The notes: a model not told the origin generated them from the sequence alone. A stretch of DNA of 64,000 bases from Taeniopygia guttata (GCF_048771995.1 NC_133034.1:2604001-2668000); one strand, 5' to 3'; counted from the stretch's first letter, positions 14,243 through 27,800 are shown. A program made the numbers and translations.

Positions 14243-16397
14243 GCCTGTCTGGAATATTATCCCCACAGCCAGTAATTCCTATCCTCCTTTTCCCTTTGGG
14301 AAAGGCCACATGTCACATACTCGAGATTCTTAGAGATTCAAGGACCATGTGTCTTAGATACTCTTAGACTGCAAAAATGCAGTGGCAAGCAGATAGAGCC
14401 AAACGATCTAATTAACCCAACAATAAATAGTTTGTCTAGAGGCCGTTCAGAGCAGAGGGCACCACTAATGAAGAAGATAAAAACCCAGTTCTGTCTCACT
14501 GCCACAGCTTTTGCAATACTCAAGGAGTTTTGATTTGTAAAACCATGTAATTGGGATGCTCAAGCCCCTCTGTGAATGCAGAAAGTGTCAAAAATAGATA
14601 CAAACCATGGGATTGTTTCTTCTGCTTTTTTTTTTCTTCAGAGACAAATACATTTAATTCTAAAGAAGTAATAATTCACCAATATTTTTCTCAATTAAAA
14701 TAATACTGCAAAGAGCCTGACTGAGTGACAAATTGGTTCATGGTATATCTCATAAGTAATGAAGAAGTTGAAATATGTATATTGAAATGAATAAAGGCTT
14801 CATTATTTCCAGCCTCGAGCGGTGTGGATTGGAGCAAGGGAAGCACCCCGAGCTGTTGTGCAGGTTAAGCTGCAGCTCTCTGGAGCTTGCTGAAAGGGGC
14901 AGAAAGTCCATCTCAGCCTCAGTGAGGCTGGCTGGGATGGTGTCCCTGGGAAGTGACAGCCTTCGTGGATTGTCACATCCCGAGCAGATCCACTGCCTGT
15001 CTCATTCCTGCCATGTCTCTGCAGCTCCTCACCAGCTCACTGCTCAGCTGGAGTAAAGGAACACTTCTCTCTGGAGGGAAAAACCTTTGCTTTAGAGGTG
15101 TGTGCTGTATCCAGGGTGTATATGACACCTTTTAAAACTGCCAGCAGCCCTCGCTATTGTTAAACATCGAGTTTATTTTACCCTTGGAGAAATGGAGCCC
15201 TTCAGGTCTTGCTGAGTAAACCTGGAAAGGAACAGGCAGTATTAGCAATTCATTTTACTGCCTTTATGTTCCTGTCAGTGATAACTGTGGTGCTTATTGG
15301 TTTGCCTTTAAATGCAGCCTTTCTTGGAGGAAAAAAATGAGAGCTAAATTTATCTCACAAAATTTCATTTATCCAAAAGTTCAGCTTGCTCTGGCTCAGT
15401 TATCCCAACTCCTACTACAGTCCAGAGGGAGAGGAGTGGCTGTAAAGAGCTCAGCTCATGTTGAGGAGGGAGGTGCCTGCCCTTCCTCAAGTGAGGACTG
15501 AGCTGCCAGGTCAGACTTGACTCCCAGGTAATGAATCCCACCCACACATCTCCCCAGTCCTTATCTAACAGACAGGTTGCTCTGAAATCTGTTTGATAAG
15601 AGCCTGCTGGGGCAATATTTGCAGTTCATCATTTGCTGCAAATCTCTGGTTGTAGCACAGGTATATTTAGAAGGTGCCATGATTAAAATCCCTTGCCAGC
15701 TCAGATCACAGAAAAACATGTGGGTAAAATAATCTTCAGATTCACATCTCTTGTATTTGCTTATCCCGCCCTGGATGCAAACAGAGCAAATCCCCTATAG
15801 AAGTGCTTTCAGTCTACAGATTTCCTCACAGCAGCACAGCTCTTCATTCTCTGCCAGGCAGGCTGGAGAGGTGCAGGGAGCAGGGCTGGAATTAGATGGT
15901 TGAAAACCCCCTGTGAGCAGTCTAGCCTGGGTGCAGCTTGTCTTTGGTTCTCACACACTCTCACGCACTGTACTTGTGCCCAGGAGCACCAGTGCAGCCC
16001 TGCAGCCCTGCTCACAGCCACACACACTGGGCACTCCTCAATGCCACCTCCTGCTCCATCACCCTGGAGCACCAGTGCACCTCCCCACGTGCAGCTCAGA
16101 GCTGCCCTCACCCCACACTGTTCCCAAGTTCCCAACATGGAAATTACAAGCCTAAGCTATCGAGGACCTACCAAGCAACTGGCAGAAAATGTTGTGGCAT
16201 TTTATATGCCAGAGGCTGTCTGGTGCCTGAATTCCTCTCCAGGCAGGTGCAGGCTGCTTGCTCCAGCTCCCTCCTCGCCCTTACACTGCCAGGCAGGAGG
16301 GAATGCTGGAGCAGGCTTAGGTGCTACAAGGAGGGGAAACTATGCCTCAGATTTTAGCTTTTATATTTTTCAGATTCTGGGCTACTTCTGAGCTTCA

Positions 16398-16777
16398 TGT
16401 AAGGGGACGGCGAGCTCTCTGCACAGAGCAGAGAGACAAAACAATTCCTTCTCCAGCTGGGGACCAAGGACAAATCATCCAAACCTCAGGCCCAAGAGCA
16501 CAAACAGCGTGGGCTGGAGAGAGAAAAACAAGCAGGATGGGACTGCCTGGGCTAAAGCTGGAATTGGGCAATGAACTCCAAGGTGCAAATGGAGCACATT
16601 GTGAGAGACCCTGTGAGTGGTCGTGCATTTTGTGACCATTTTGGGTCATCTTGGGTGCAGCCCTGGCTGGGCTCTTGTGCTGCCCAAGGTGGACCCATTG
16701 AGGCCTTTTAATAAATCCCTGCTTTATTCCTTAGCTCTGCCCAGTCTCTGTTCTGGGTCAGCCTGCACAAGGCATCA
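16398..16777 (+). mobile_element. Endogenous retrovirus solo-LTR-like fragment, sense
   Basis: About 380 bp begins TGTAAGGGGACGGCGAGCTC and ends …AAGGCATCA, with an AATAAA polyadenylation signal at 16710-16715. It resembles passerine endogenous retrovirus LTRs that I recall, including the TTTTGGGTCATCTTGGGTGC segment. No internal retroviral sequence is attached, so it looks like a solo LTR. I could not find matching target-site duplications at these edges, so the ends are provisional. It is a fossil of moderate age. Confidence 0.6.
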
Positions 16778-17849
16778 GTGACTCCTGTTACTGCAGTCTG
16801 TCACAGGCTTTGCTTCTGTGTCCTGCCACTCCTACACATTATTTTGTGTTCTTTACCCCCAACCTTCAGTAACTCTTGTCGCTGAAGATTTGTTGAACTT
16901 GACTTCAGGGGTGTCTTAAGTTTTGCACAGAGCTGTTTCCAAGGGTCATCAGGATGGAAATACTGAGTGCATTGGGATCATCAAAGCCTGAAGTGGTTTC
17001 TTCACCAGCCATGTTTTGGAGAGAGCTGCTGCTGGGGCTGGAGAGGGTCTCTGTGCTGTGCTTGTGACACTCAGGCTTGTTGCTGTGGCCTTGGGTGACA
17101 CACTGTTGGGCCCTAGTGCTTATCAGGAGGACAAGCAGAATATCCATCTTCCCACTGTTCCTGGAATAAGGGCCAGCTCTTTCCTCTGGGGAGCTTCCCT
17201 GCCAGGGAACACCCTCCACTCCCTTATTTTGATAGCTGGATCCAGTCCTGCTTCACTTAGATAAAGGTAACCTGTCTTGGAAAATTGTAGAAACAGGAGA
17301 GGCAATATGCAGAAGAAATAGCTGCAAATAATTGCATCTCTCTGCCATTCAACACTATGTAATGAAAGCATTGTCCAAGTCCTGGCAGGAAAAGTGCAGT
17401 TTCTTTGGAGTGCCTGGAGGTGCTTCCTCCTCTCCTCACTAGCAGAGCCCTGCTCCAAACAGCATTTCCATGCAACAGCATTTCTCTTTTGCAGGAAAAG
17501 GTTTTTGTTTTCTCAAAAAGCTCTCATTTTCTCTACCACAAGAAGCAAGCTGTCTGCTGTATGTCCCAGTCGAAACCATTTCAGGAAGGCCAGCTTTTGC
17601 TCTTACCCAAAGGCAGCTTGAGTAAGAGATTGTAGAGATTCTGTCAAATCCTACATCCAAAGCCTGCTTTCACTGTTGCTCATGGTGTGTCTGTTCCATC
17701 AACTAATCCATCTCAGGAGACTTCAAAGACATTTGCATCTGTGCCTTGAGTAGTTAATTAAGCTGAAGAAGATGGAAATTAGTAAAGGAATTATCAGGTG
17801 AACTAGCTAAGGGGGAGGCAGCAATACACTGTGTTGAAAGATGAGCTCC

Positions 17850-18200
17850 TGGCCTGGAGGGAGGTCCCAGTCGTGGTTCTCAAGACAGGCCTAGACCCCA
17901 TCCTAGTTAACAGCCCCATTAAAACTGGCACAAATTACAGGAAATGCAGTCATGAGATTAATTTGTGGCATAGTGCTGGGAAAAGTTGTCACTATTGAAG
18001 GGTATAGTGGATAACCATGACAACTAAAATAATAGAAATAGGATGAAATTCAATATTTCAGAGTTAGGCATACAACTAGGGATTAATTGGTTGGAAATAG
18101 CAAGGGGGAGAATTAGGGATGTACCAGTTGGTGGCAGAAAGTCTGTGAAATGCTAATGTGATGCATTCCTAAAAAAGGCAAGTGCAGTCCTTGCAGTATT
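17850..18200 (+). mobile_element. Ancient CR1/L3-type LINE remnant
   Basis: Several spaced segments resemble, in the right order, the reverse-transcriptase end and downstream part of CR1/L3 elements. They are a GGAGGGAGGTCCCAGT-like block followed by CTAGACCCCATCCTAGTTAAC, then ATAGGATGAAATTCAATAT, then ATGCTAATGTGATGCATTCC. Similarity is weak and patchy, which fits an old amniote-wide copy. The edges are uncertain. Confidence 0.45.
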
Positions 18201-18874
18201 CACAGAGTTATTGCCAGTGAAGGAAAGGAGTTGTGCTTTGTGCTTCTGACCACCCACACCTCGGAAGAGTTAATGCCAAGCAGAAGAGGTGAAGAAAAGA
18301 GCTAGTGGAGGGATCCAGAGGACTGGAGTGCCTATCAGGTGTAAAGAGGGGAAAGTACCTTCATTTGTGTAGGAAGGCGACATGGATTGCTGGGAAAGTG
18401 TGAGACTTGGTGAGAAAATGTCTCAAAGAGTGAACCCCAGGAAAAAAAAACAATTGAAACTACAGGACCATATTGGCAAAGACCAAGTGGATAAAAAATG
18501 AGCTTCGACCAGAAATTGAGAAAAGTAGTCCTCTGATAGAGGAGGTGCCCTGGACCAACCGTCCAGCAGGATTGAGGTCAAAATCTTGAAGTGCTTTTGT
18601 GCTGGCCACTGAGCAGGTTTAGGAGAGCACAAAATTGATCTTGCGTGGCAGAGCTGGCACTTTTTGTCTCATTGACCCACAATATCTCTTCAGTTCTGTG
18701 TTCCCACACAGTTCTCAGCACACGCTCCCAGGACACAGTGTGAAGATGAAATATCAGTCAAGTGGTTCTTTGGAACAAATCCTAAGTTTTGAATTTGTAT
18801 TACCTCATAATTCTTGCATCCTAGCACATTCATTCACGCCTTTGGCTTCTAGGGAAAAGCTGATTTTATCTCCA

Positions 18875-18990
18875 TTTTTTGGTTTTGGTTTGTTTGTTTG
18901 TCTTGGTTCTTTTGGGGTTTTTTTTGGGGGGGGGGTTTCTTCTTTTTTTTTTTTTTTTATTTTTGTGGGGGTTTTTTTGGTTTTTTTTGC
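18875..18990 (+). repeat. G/T-rich low-complexity tract
   Basis: Runs of T and G dominate here, including an uninterrupted G run near 18926 and T runs around 18941-18958. The reading frame through it is open only because the tract codes for Phe, Gly and Val repeats. No gene is implied. Confidence 0.85.
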
Positions 18991-21373
18991 AATCTGAGTC
19001 TTGGTTTATCCTGATGCCTCTCCTCTTTGGTCACAGCCACCAAGCAGGGGTGTTGGGAGGGATGTACATGGGAGTGATCCAGAAGACAGCAGAGAGGGAC
19101 TGTGTTCTCCAAGGTGGCTCAGGACTGAGGAAACAGCCCCAGAGCAGCAGTTTTACAGGAGTGTGAAGCTGTGAGGAGAGAGGAAAATGACACCAGCATT
19201 GCTGCATCCAGGGCTATCTACACATGGAGCTAAGTCGCTCAGTCTCGCTGTGCTTATTTCCTGTGGAAGGACACAGCCAAGGTGTGAACCAGAGTATATC
19301 ACTCTTGGATTGATACCAGCTCTTCAGCATAGCCATGTGTAGTGCTTAAATTAGTAATAACAATTTTATAAATAAAGTGTCATTGTACTTGAAGTACATG
19401 TCATTGTACTTGAACGAAATAGGCATGACTGCGTTAGATTTAGATTTTAATGGCTTAAACCTGTTGCTGAATTATTCCCTCCTAATAGTAGGTTAATTGC
19501 AAGAACAGCATTAGAACCAATTGGAGAAGCAAACTGCTGTTGGGAAGTGCAGCAGGGTATTAAATGGGAGCTCTCTTCAGGGAAAGACTCTTCCTCAGAC
19601 CAACAGGGCTGGCACCGAGCAGGAGCTCGGCTGTAGCAGACATCTCCATCCTCTTTCTTTCCCTGCTTTGGCTGGGGTTCAGGACATCACAGAAGCAGCT
19701 ACATTTCCTCTCCTGTTCTCAGTCCAGTCCTGCACACAGCAGTTTGTTTATGGAGTATTTGCCCAGCCTTCCTCCAGAGCTCCGTGGCTCTGGCCCTGCA
19801 TGAATTCCACCACAGGCTCGTGTGCTCACTAAGAACTGAGAAATTGGTCCTCAAAACTGAGGATCTGATACTTCCTCCTCCTCATGTTGTTGCCCCACCT
19901 CCATCTGCCCTGGCAGTACATGGCAAGGCCCTCAGACCACAAATAGAGCTCACCAGGCAAAGCTGTCTGAGCAGCAGGAGGGTTTAATTTCACCCATTGC
20001 TACAAAACTTCCACAGCATTTTCACAAGAACACCATTGGTGTTCCTCCAGTCTCAGCTCTTCCCTGTTGTGTCTAAGACATTTTGTGCTACAGCTTTCTG
20101 CTTAAAATTTTAATAATATTCAGATTGAAAGTAATTCAGTCACCTTTCTCCATTTCTCATATTTTCTCTAGCATGCCTCTCAAATTTGATGGGGCTTAAA
20201 GGAAGCCAGCTCTGCTGCCTGCCTAAAGAGCATTTGGGTGTTCTTCCTTTAGTGATCTCTTTCCCTCCTGCATCCATTCCCATTCCATCATTGGATTAGT
20301 CAAAGAAACCCCAGTGTGCTCCAGATGTTGAGTGATCAAATGGTAGCAGAGAGCTTGGATAAAGTATTCAGTGCTGGGGGGGCTGAGGAAGGAGAAACTC
20401 AAAACTTTCTATCTGCAGAGAGAAACTGCAGGTCCCTGCCGTGCTGTTCACAGCTTCCCAATTTGAATCCAGAGTTGTGAAAATGTGGAAACTGTGAAAA
20501 TATGAGCTGCGAACACTGGGAAGCTGCGAAGCAGGGAAATGGGTGGGGATTTGCAATCTCTCTTGAATGCAAAGGTTATAGATTCTGGTTGAAAACTTAA
20601 TTCTCTGAGAAGTAAGTTTTTGTCACTACAACAGCAAGAGAAAGCCGAGGTGGCAGAATTGTGTTGGTTGTAGAAACCTTTCATTTCTTTACTCATAACT
20701 TTCTGGTATCTTAGCATTTGAGGCAGAGTTCTTCAGACGTGGCCTCTGCCAAAAGACACATTTCCTTTGTGCAAAGCCAGTTGTCTTGTTTCTGATCCTG
20801 GAAGTGAGAAGCAGTAATAATAGTAATAAAACAGGCTTCCATTTCATTTTATTTTTCTTTTGAATACTTTGCAGCAAAAGGGTGTGAAAGGAGATGTTTC
20901 ATGTAGGAGCAGCCTTGATTGAGGAGCGGTGCCTTGCATTGGCCCAGGGAAAATTGAGTTGGATTTGTCTGAAGTACTGGTGTTGGAAGCCACCTGCTGG
21001 GCTTGGCAGTGTCGTGTCCTTCAGCTGGCAGTGGTGAGGAAGGACTCACCTGTCAGTGGCTCCTGAAAGAAACTTTTTGAAAGCGGGGAAGGCCAGTAAT
21101 GAATTTAGCAGGTTACTCACAGGGAGGTGTCTCTGGCTGGTACTGTCAAATTCCTGGGGCTCCAAGAAGCCAAGAACAGCCATGAGTTTTTCAGCACAGG
21201 TCCCCAGAATCTATAGCTGCTTTCTCGTGAATCAGAGTGGAAGCAAATGCATCCTTTCATGGGGAAGGACCCTCTGCAGAGCCACCTCAGCTGTGCTGCT
21301 GCTCCAGGGATGGGAGGGCAGTGGTGCCTCCTGGAGCCAGAAGAGCTTTATAGCTACAGCATGGGCTCCTTGT

Positions 21374-21511
21374 GAGCCCTTTCCCTGCATCCTGCCATTG
21401 CCAAGGTGACAGAGCCCTGTGCTGCAGTGCCTGAGTGCAGCTGAGCCCTGTCCCTGCATCCTGCCATTGCCAAGGTGACAGAGCCCTGTGCTGCAGTGCC
21501 TGAGTGCAGCT
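21374..21511 (+). repeat. 69-bp tandem duplication, 2 copies
   Basis: The unit starting GAGCCCTTTCCCTGCATCC at 21374 is followed directly by a second copy starting at 21443. Only one difference (T to G) is visible in the first ten bases. The near identity points to a recent tandem duplication inside GPC1 intron. The unit is divisible by three, so frames stay open across it on both strands. Confidence 0.92.
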
Positions 21512-24451
21512 CATGGCTTGGGGCTGCTGCTGGCACCGAGGACGTGGTGGCAGCAGAGCTCAGGGCTCAGGGCTGTGTCCAGCTGTGACTTGGCTGAAGC
21601 TGCTCCATGCACTCATGCCCTGCCTGAGCTGAACACCTCAGTGGTGACCAAGTGGGAGCTGATAGATGCCAAGGGACCTGCTGGCCCTGTTACTGGTAGC
21701 TCCTGGTAGCAGCAGTGGGACAGCTCCCTTTTTGGAGATTGGAACACCTGAGGGTCCCCCACTCACCATGGCTGCTCCCCCTCAAATAATTAATTCCTTC
21801 TACCTGAAATCAAGGTAGAAAGGCAGGAGCCTGAACTGTGCCTCAGCAAGTTGTCTTATCCCAAGGCCCTGCATATCCTTAATCTGTGCCACATGCCTAA
21901 ACTCATTAAAAGGCTGGACCTTAGCAGGCAGGGGGTGCTCAGGAGAAGATGCAGTGTTACTGGGAAAGCTCTACTGAAGAACAGGATGTTGGCATCCCTC
22001 TTGACAAACCTCACTTCATGCTACCTTCTGATGCTGCAAAAAATTCCCTGCCAGGTCAGCCACTCATCACAAACACGTGTAGACTTAATTGCTAATTAAT
22101 TTTCCCTGGCTAGTGTAGATTTTTTTCCCTCAGTGTGTGAAATCTAGAAGAACTTTGTGAGAACCAGCCACAGATGAATTGGCTGTAATCAGTGTTCCCT
22201 CACTTGGGTGAGAAGTAACAGTTCATCAGCCCTTAATTAGCTCTGACTTTTTTGAGAGCAGTCTCCAATTTTTTGACAGGGAGATGTATATCTTGTTCCT
22301 CTTGTAGAAAAACAAAGAGAGTAATTTTGCCTTGAATTGACAAATTGGGCTGTGTTTGTTGGTGATTTCTTCCTCCTGATGGTGAGTGCTAAGCTGCACA
22401 TCATACCTCAATTGTTGAGCAAATTGTTCAGTTCGTGTCTCTTGTCACACTAAAAAGAACACTGATTGTACAAGGAAGAGAGTTTGTGCTCAGTTTAATT
22501 ACCTTGTGAATGGGCAACCAACAGTGTTGGGAGCGATACATTAAGGTAGGGAGGACCTTTTAGACACCTCATCAGCATCAGAGAAATTTTGTTTCTGTTG
22601 CAGGTGAGTGCAGCCTCTCTTTTAATTAATATGATGGGATCAGTTTTTGTCTTTTTTCCCCTATTGAGAACCCCCCATTTTAACATCATAGGTGACTGTG
22701 ATGCCCTGACACCTGATGTCTGTAGGAAAAAATCCAGTTTTAGTGGGGAAGGTGCATGATTAGTCATTTGAGAGACGGAGGGATCCCAGTAAAAATGGTT
22801 GGAGATACAAACTTCCAACCCAGTCATGTTGATTAAGAATAAATTTCTTCCCAAAGTACATTTGAAAACCAGTTTTTAGTCAACATTCCAGATAACAGAT
22901 TTTTACTTTCTACTTCTGCATAAGTGATTAAACCAGACTTCTATTAAGACCTAATTTGCTCACAATTTTTTAAAAACAAAATTCTCTTCAATCAAATTTT
23001 AATCTGTTAAACAGCACATGATAGTAGCTGGAGAAGACCAGGCTATTAATGCTCAGTGTTGCTTTGTTAAAATAGTACAGGAATTTTCAGTATTAGCAAC
23101 CTGTGGTGTAGATGCAGAGGGTTCTTCTCACTTGTTTCATTCACCTGTTAAGTTTTAGCTTCATTCAAATCTGAGAAACCAGTGAGAGATTATTAATATA
23201 GGAAAGCTTGTATGGCCCTTCTCAGTCAGTGAATATAAGCAAGGTTTATGGATCTGAGCCTTACTAGTTTTACAATTCTGGAGGTCTTTAATTGTAGTCA
23301 GTGCCATTCCCGCAAAAAAGACTTTGTTTAATAAAGCGTTTTACATGCACTATGCATTTTTCAGGAGCTTCTTTCTTTTCTTATATGTCTAGCACTGTGA
23401 AGTTAATTTATGTACCTAAATACATGCTGTTTGATTTTAATTGAATAAGAGTTTCTTTGCAACTAGAGCTTATCATGTATCACCAAAAAAAAAAAAAAAT
23501 GTACTTTAGATTTAAATAATAGTTTAATCAGGTTTGCTTCAAAAAGACTCTAAAAGTACAAGTGTACTTCAAATTAAAATTATTATTTAAATTATTTTTC
23601 CTGTTACTGACTTCAATGATGACTAAAGTTGCTTATGTAAATCTATTAATTGGATCAGGCCAATCCTGCTATGAGTTCCATACTGTGCAGTCTCAGCCTG
23701 ATGGTAGCTGGCAGCTGAGATGATGAAAATACCTAAAGGTGCTGGTAAGGGAGGGGTCAAATCTGTCATTCTTACCCTGCTGTGTGTAGCAGGAGAGTCA
23801 CATTTGTGTCACATCTGAGACCACTGAACCACAGGTGTAAAAGCAGTCTGTTATTTATGCTGCAACAAAAGCAGGATGCACACCCAAGTAAGCAAATGGG
23901 ATGAGAGCCCCATTTAACGTTGGCCTTGGTTAAAAAGCCCTTGGGTCTCCAGGAAGATGTGTCTGTTCCTGACACTGCGCCTGGACTCTGGCTGTGCCCA
24001 GAGCCTGCCTGGCTGCCACCACCAGGGATGTCCCTGCACAGGGTTGCCACCGTGCTGGCAGCCCTGCTTTATCTCACCAGGGCTTTGGAAGTAACATCTG
24101 GCAGCTTAGGGTTTGCATAAGCAATGCCAGCTGTGAAGAAAACTTATGATGACACTGTGACACTTTGTGGATTCAGAAAAGAGCCCTGGCTTTGCTTCCA
24201 GGTGAGGCTGCCAGAAGAGCTGGAGAGGCCCAGACCTGGGTTCTCCAGCATGAAGGGGCAGAGGAGTTTCCTCCTTCTATCTTCATGGCTAAGGCTCAGA
24301 CCTGGGAGCGTGGGTGATGCTGGTTGGAGGAAAAGCTCTGTTAGGACCCTTCTCTTTTCTCGGGGTACTCAGCTGTGCTGCCCAATCACACAGCCTGTTG
24401 GGTTCCAGCTTGTCTGGCTGACACATCACCTCTCCTTTCCTCATCTTTCAG

Positions 24452-24843
24452 GTTATTTCCAGGATTTGTTGAACAAGTCAGAGAAGGCCCTTTACGATGC
24501 CTTTCCAAGCATGTATGGAGAATTGTACACTCAGAACGTGAAGGTGTTCAAGGACTTGTACAGCGAGCTGCGCCGCTACTACCGCAGCTCCAACATCAAC
24601 CTGGAGGAGGCCCTCAATGAGTTCTGGACACGGCTGCTGGAGAGGCTCTTCAAGCTGCTGAACCCCCAGTACCACATCACGGACGAGTACCTGGACTGCA
24701 TGGTCAAACACGCCGAGCAGCACAAGCCCTTCGGGGAGGTGCCCAGGGACCTGAAGCTGAAGGCCACCCGAGCCTTCATCGCGGCGCGCTCCTACGCACA
24801 GGGCTTCCTGGTGGGCAGCGACGTGGTCAGGAAGGTGTCCCAG
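24452..24843 (+). CDS. GPC1: GPC1 exon 3 (glypican core domain)
   Basis: The acceptor is TTTCAG before 24452 and the donor is CAG|GTACGA at 24843. The exon is 392 bp, entered with two bases of a split codon and left in phase 0. It encodes [11 protein letters not shown] through DVVRKVSQ, corresponding to about residues 109-240 of human GPC1. It carries one N-glycosylation sequon (NKS) at the site equivalent to human N116, the [19 protein letters not shown] helix region, and one core cysteine in [10 protein letters not shown]. The exon is markedly GC-richer than the surrounding intron. Confidence 0.96.
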
Positions 24844-27800
24844 GTACGACGGTGCTCCCTTCTCCTCCTCCTCACCTTGGCTGCAGCCACTCAGCCACTG
24901 CTGGTGGGAGGGGGGGTTGTTTCCCCTTGTTTGCATTGCAAAGCAAGCAGAGGCTTTCCAGTTTTAAAGAATAAACTACTCGAGGATTACCCATCAGTGG
25001 GAGGGAGCAGCAAATCTGGATTTCTACAGGCACTGCCAGCAGCACTGAGGCTGTGAGATGTAACTCACCACAAATCAGCTTTTGCCTCATTTTAACCCGT
25101 GCAGCAGAGTGCCAGGGAGATGTCACTCAGCCAGGCTGCAAAGCCATTCTGCTGCTCGCCCAGATCCCTCGTGCTTCCTGACATGCCTCTAAATCCCACT
25201 GCCGTGTTTTCCTCCTTGATGGGGATGTGCTGCAGAGCTGGCTGGCCATGAGTGTGCTGGGAATACAGGCAGAGGGATGTGTTTCAGAGGCTGGCAGTGG
25301 GATCCTGTGTCTGTTTATGTAGCCTGTCTATTTGTACAGCTTCTGTGTACAGAGAGGGGGAGTTTGTAAAGTGTGTTGGGATCTTCAGGGATGAAAGGTG
25401 CTATATAAATGTAAATTAATATGACTGAATCTAGGGTTCCAGAAGGAAGGAAACTGTATTCTTTACTGTAGAAGCAGTCTTTCAGAGCCAGAAGAAAGTG
25501 ATTGTCCTTAAACAAGATAGTCAGGCTTTCCACACAGGTAGCAAGGAGAAAATCCATAATAAAAAAAAAGGCTTGCATACCTCATGTGGAGATGGGAATG
25601 AGCAGGTGTGAGAATGGGGGTGTGATTAAGCTGTGAATGTAAAAATGCAGAACCACAATTCATCTCCTCGGAAGGTGACGTGTGGTGATGCAGAGCAGGG
25701 GACGGTCCCACTTCATGCAGCAAACCCAGACTTTGATCTCAGGAAGAAACATTAACGTGGTAACAGTGACAAATGCTTTAATTTATCAATGTGGGACTAT
25801 AAAACTGTTCAGCTACCCAAAAGCCTTTGTACATCTCATTAACATCACACTCTCCTGACACTTAAGACAGATAAAAGAGGAGAATGATGTAATTTCAAGG
25901 GGACAAAAGCAAAATACTTTTCATAAATCCTCTAAATGGCAGAGGTTTCCAGCGCTATGGGCATGATCCTCCCTGTAGCTGAGATTGGTGGGTAAAACAG
26001 GCTGGCAGGGCAACTACAGGCATGGTATTATCAGCCAACGGGAAGGACCTGAGATACCAACATGCAGATTTTCCCCCTACCTTCATGTAGGCTTCTGACC
26101 CACTGGATTTTGATTCTGGTCCCCCCTTTCTGAATTTTCCTTCTCTTGGGCATCACTTATCAAACAGAATGTGGGGAACATGACAAGTCACAGATCCTTC
26201 TTTTCCCTCAGCTTCCCTCACTCCATTCCTTCAGGATGGGGGGTTTTCTAGGAAGGCCTCAACCATTCCTCTCTCACTGGAGCCCTCCCTGGCATTGCAG
26301 TTAGCCCAGTGTATTGCTGTTGCATGAACTGAGTCAGAAAACCTCAGCACAGCCTTCTTGAGAGCTAATTTTGTTATGAGGACCAAAACTGCCTCATTTT
26401 CCCTGTCTTCTTTACGGCCTTTTTAGTTGTGGATTTACATTTGTGTCAAATGGATGTGAAGTGCTTGACCCAACCCACAACTGGTGCCTTGGTCCTAGTC
26501 ATTTTTCATATTGCTCTGTACTTATGACATCAGAATAAGGTCAGAAACTGGAATTCAACTTTCCTGTCAGCTGGTAGCAGCAATCTTCAAAACTATCTTT
26601 TTGAGTTGGAATTTCATACAGAGCACTGGTGAGTGTTTTGGTCAGTAAGACTGAGGAAGCCTGTTGAAACAAACACCTAGAAATAAATTAGCTAGCTTTG
26701 GACTTCAGGGAAATATATTTTATTTATTTGCAAATTCCAGAAAAACTACGGATTTCTAGTAAACCCCTCCTGGTCTCAGCATCTGGGACACTTCCAGTTC
26801 AGTGTATTGCCTGTATCCTGTCGCTCTCTCAGGTCCTTGTGCAGAGGCAGCGTCACTGGGCACTCCAGAGAAGGGCTGATGCTGTTTGCCAGAGCTCCTG
26901 GCAGCCTTTAGGTGGGGAAGAGCCTCTCTGAGTGAGCTACAGGCATGGATTTCAGGAGATTGCTTTAATCCCTGCTGCCTCTCCACTGTGCCCAAAAGGT
27001 GTTTCTTCCCCAGCCTTCTGCTGCCCTGATCCCAGAGGAAGCCCCAGCTTCAGGCAGCCCTTGGCTGGCAGGGATAGGAACAGGAGCCACGTGTGGGAGC
27101 AGCCCCTCTGAGACCTGCTGGCCATAAATAGTTTGAGGGCAGAAGAGGAGAAAATGGCAGAACCATTTTTCATCTTTACTGCCATCCAAGCTTTCAAGGC
27201 AAAGTCACCCTGACGGACTGCAGGCTCTGACACAAGTCCTAAAACTTCAGATTGGTGTTGCTGGCACCGACCTGGCGTGACACAGACAGCAGTGGCAGTG
27301 CTGCCATCTGGGCTGGGACCCGGGCTGGGCTGGCTGTGCCCCTTGGTGTGGCAGGTGAGGATGGAAGTGCAAGCTGGCACCCTGCCCTGACACAGAGTTC
27401 CAACGGGCCATGCCTGGGGGGTTCAGGGCAGCACCTCTGTGTTCATGTGCAGGTTCTGTGTTCCTGTAGCTGTGCTTGCAGCACAAATTGCAGATTTTCA
27501 TCTAGGTTGCACAGTGCCAAGTGGGTTTTTCATCACTGGCATGAAGTAGCAGCCACCAAAATGGCAGCAGCCACAAAATCCCTACTGCAGGGCACTCGAG
27601 GAAGGAGCTCCCCCAGGGATGCTGTCAGGGTGAGAGAGAACACATATCCCAGTTCTGTTTAGGATCCTGTTCCTTGGCTGTGAGATTAGCAGCTGCCCAA
27701 AACCAGCATTCGCTCCAGCTCTGAGTATCATCATGCGAACAGGAGAGGGCCTTGTGCTGGTGGAGTCGCTGCTTGCCAGCTGCTGCCCTGAGCCCCTCCC

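Larger units (their letters stand above)
1..24451 (+). other. GPC1 intron (probably intron 2), no coding exon seen
   Basis: This 24-kb stretch precedes the first recognisable GPC1 exon. I looked for the missing exon 2, which should encode an ICPQGYTCC-type motif, and found no match. The exon is probably farther upstream, so the stretch is inferred to be GPC1 intron. Open frames here are short and overlap on both strands without homology. The mouse/human intronic microRNA miR-149, hosted by GPC1, was not seen. Recognisable contents are CR1 LINE pieces, one LTR, an ancient LINE remnant, a duplicated 117-bp block, an AT-rich tract, a G/T low-complexity tract and a 69-bp tandem duplication, each listed separately. 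The rest is unique-looking, moderately AT-rich sequence. Confidence 0.6.

Noticed and set aside
18635-18997. + frame ending in Phe/Gly/Val-rich hydrophobic sequence
   Set aside because: It is the translation of a G/T low-complexity tract.
1-24451. GPC1 exon 2 and intronic miR-149
   Set aside because: I looked for an ICPQGYTCC-type coding motif and for a TCTGGCTCCGTGTCTTCACT-like hairpin and saw neither.
24478-24936. 152-codon minus-strand frame
   Set aside because: It is the antisense shadow of GPC1 exon 3.
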